DNA from: JAJFIE01 sp964344255
GTDB lineage: Bacteria; Pseudomonadota; Alphaproteobacteria; Rhodospirillales; Casp-alpha2
Reading direction: 5' to 3'
Assembly (NCBI GenBank): GCA_964344255.1
Contig: CAYFMQ010000002.1
Location: 202,418-266,417 of the forward strand
Length of the DNA stretch: 64,000 nt
Position 1 is the first letter of the stretch, and each line of letters opens with the position of its first letter. The notes under the pieces were generated by a model. The model was not told the origin of the DNA, did no database searches, and saw nothing but the letters and a program-made list of their open reading frames with translations. Below, in pieces: positions 62,589 through 64,000 of the stretch. Made by a program: the position numbers and the translations under genes.

Positions 62589-64000
62589 GTGCTTCAGCCG
62601 CCACGCAAGGGACCATGAACGCCGTTGAGCACAGCGTGATCTTCGGACTCGACCCGCTCTGGCTCAGCACGGCCATTCTTCTCGTCGCTTACGGGATCCT
62701 GCTTTCCGAAAAGATCAATCGCACCATCGTCGCCCTGCTTGGCGCGGGCCTGGTGATCGTTACCGGCGTCATCAACCAGGAACAGGCTATCGCCGGGATT
62801 GACTTCAACACCATTGCGCTGCTGACAGGCATGATGATCATCGTTGCCGTTACGAGGACATCCGGCGTTTTCGAGTTCGTCGCCATCTGGTCGACGAAAA
62901 AGGTGAATGCCGAGCCCATGAGAATCCTCATTGTGCTCAGTATCGTCACAGCCGTTTTTTCAGCCTTCTTGGATAACCTGACGACCGTCCTGCTGGTCGT
63001 GCCGGTGGCGTTGCTGATCGTCGAAAAACTCGACGTATCCCCCTACCCCTACCTGTTCAGCCAGATCCTGGCCGCCAACGTCGGCGGTACGGCGACGCTG
63101 ATCGGCGATCCGCCCAATATCCTGATCGGTTCGGCGACCGGTCTCAGCTTCATGCAGTTCCTGGTCAACCTGGGCCCCGTCTCTCTGATCGTGCTGATCG
63201 TCATGGTGCCGATCTTCAAGCTGCTGTGGGGCAAGGACCTGGTGGCGTCCGAGGAACGCCGCGAACGGGTCATGCGCTTCAAGGAAGCCGACAGTATCAA
63301 GGACATGGCGCTGTTGAAGAAATCCCTGATCGTGCTGGGGCTGGTCATCGCAGGCTTTATCATCGGCGAGCACTACCATATCCGCCCCGGCACCACGGCC
63401 ATGTTCGGCGCGGCGGTTATGCTGGTGGTGGCGAGTTGGGGCGAGAGCGAGCACAACCAGGCCGAACGCCTTCATGAAGCCATGCTGGAAGTGGAATGGC
63501 CGGCGCTGTTCTTCTTTATCGGTCTGTTCGTCATTGTCAGCGGGGTCGAGCACGCGGGTCTGCTGGCGATCCTCGGCAACGCACTGCTTGATTTCACCGG
63601 CGGCGATCCCGCGACTACGGCTTATTCGGCGCTGTGGCTATCGGCGGTGGTCTCGGCGGCCGTCGACAATATTCCGTTCGTCGCCACCATGATCCCGCTG
63701 GTCGAATCCATGGAAACGGCGCTCGGCGGCAAGGAAGCCATGGAGCCCGTCTGGTGGGCGCTGGCGCTGGGCGCCATCGTGCTCATCGAGGCGCTGGTGG
63801 CCGTGGCGGCGCCGGCGACGCCCCCCGTCGACCAGGGCGCCCGCCTGTACCTGGCGGGGCGCACGCCGACCTTCGACGAGTCGGTGCTGCAGTGGCAGCT
63901 CGATCGCCTGCGGAGCATCGACGCGCCGGCGGAGCTGCTGGTCGTGGGCGACAGCTCGGCGCTGATCGGCCTCGTGCCAGCGGTCCTCCAGGAGGCGACC
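62585..64000 (+). CDS. ArsB/NhaD-type permease, 3' part unusual, runs off the window
   Basis: The open frame runs from ATG 62585 past the end of the window (472 residues visible). It is a polytopic ion transporter with the family signatures FSAFLDNLTTVLLVVPVALLI, NVGGTATLIGDPPNILIGS and SAVVSAAVDNIPFVATMIPLVESM. After WWALALGA (about 63770) the normal continuation CLGGN...GASAN is missing. Instead a very GC-rich sequence continues in frame as IVLIEALVAVAAPATPPVDQ... and LLVVGDSSALIGL, which looks like the start of an unrelated SGNH-type protein. The upstream part is confidently a permease; the last about 240 bases may belong to another gene or to a mis-join. Confidence 0.75.
   Translation, partial: MSASAATQGTMNAVEHSVIFGLDPLWLSTAILLVAYGILLSEKINRTIVALLGAGLVIVTGVINQEQAIAGIDFNTIALLTGMMIIVAVTRTSGVFEFVAIWSTKKVNAEPMRILIVLSIVTAVFSAFLDNLTTVLLVVPVALLIVEKLDVSPYPYLFSQILAANVGGTATLIGDPPNILIGSATGLSFMQFLVNLGPVSLIVLIVMVPIFKLLWGKDLVASEERRERVMRFKEADSIKDMALLKKSLIVLGLVIAGFIIGEHYHIRPGTTAMFGAAVMLVVASWGESEHNQAERLHEAMLEVEWPALFFFIGLFVIVSGVEHAGLLAILGNALLDFTGGDPATTAYSALWLSAVVSAAVDNIPFVATMIPLVESMETALGGKEAMEPVWWALALGAIVLIEALVAVAAPATPPVDQGARLYLAGRTPTFDESVLQWQLDRLRSIDAPAELLVVGDSSALIGLVPAVLQEAT

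Noticed and set aside
1..64000. CRISPR arrays, insertion sequences, rRNA genes
   Set aside because: I looked for spaced direct repeats, transposase motifs and conserved rRNA sequence and saw none.

Overview
The window looks like a draft-assembled chromosomal scaffold from an alphaproteobacterium of Rhodospirillales type. The indications are a complete Tad/Flp pilus locus in the Caulobacter-style cpa order, an alphaproteobacterial porin, a DUF3576 lipoprotein, class II DAHP synthase, citramalate synthase and a MocR regulator. Two 10-N gaps (21824-21833 and 41881-41890) lie inside glmS and the DAHP synthase gene without breaking frame. No transposase, CRISPR array or rRNA gene was seen.

Layout. 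1-3.2 kb: a PilZ protein and a sensor kinase with a degenerate receiver, divergent across an intergenic region carrying an exact FNR-type box and a CRP-type palindrome, then a small membrane protein and a MarR-like regulator. 3.2-15.3 kb: the Tad pilus locus, tadD on the plus strand facing flp-cpaA-cpaB-cpaC-cpaD-cpaE-tadA-tadB-tadC on the minus strand, preceded by tadE and a TadG-like gene with an unusual FGQDA repeat region. 15.4-18.6 kb: a sulfotransferase-like gene, two overlapping glycosyltransferases and tRNA-Val. 18.8-22 kb: glmU and glmS, which make UDP-GlcNAc. 22-31.5 kb: a minus-strand block of TPR proteins fused to a GT-like domain, a 2OG-Fe(II) oxygenase-like domain or a sulfotransferase, with a LolA-like carrier, a DUF3576 lipoprotein and a plain sulfotransferase; a porin follows. 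A further TPR-sulfotransferase lies at 38.1-40 kb.

33-54 kb is mostly housekeeping: cytochrome c, aldehyde dehydrogenase, glutathione reductase, a Nudix hydrolase, a HisA-like protein, DAHP synthase, nicotinate phosphoribosyltransferase, gltX, cysS, an MFS transporter, an OYE-type oxidoreductase, cimA and trmJ. A PhoD-like gene has apparently been inserted at the 3' end of trmJ, because that end is duplicated on the far side of it. 55-57.6 kb holds a DUF1538 membrane protein followed by two PII-like genes, downstream of a second exact FNR-type box. 58.4-64 kb holds a MocR regulator divergent from a CmuA-like methyltransferase-corrinoid fusion, a CBS-domain protein and an ArsB/NhaD-like permease whose C-terminal sequence switches abruptly to unrelated GC-rich sequence.

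The most promising candidates for undescribed biology are the TPR-enzyme block next to the Tad pilus and amino-sugar genes, the FNR-box/DUF1538/PII/PII operon, the MocR-linked CmuA-like fusion, and the repeat-bearing TadG-like protein. The sequence changes inside cysS and at the right end may be biological mosaics or assembly artefacts.
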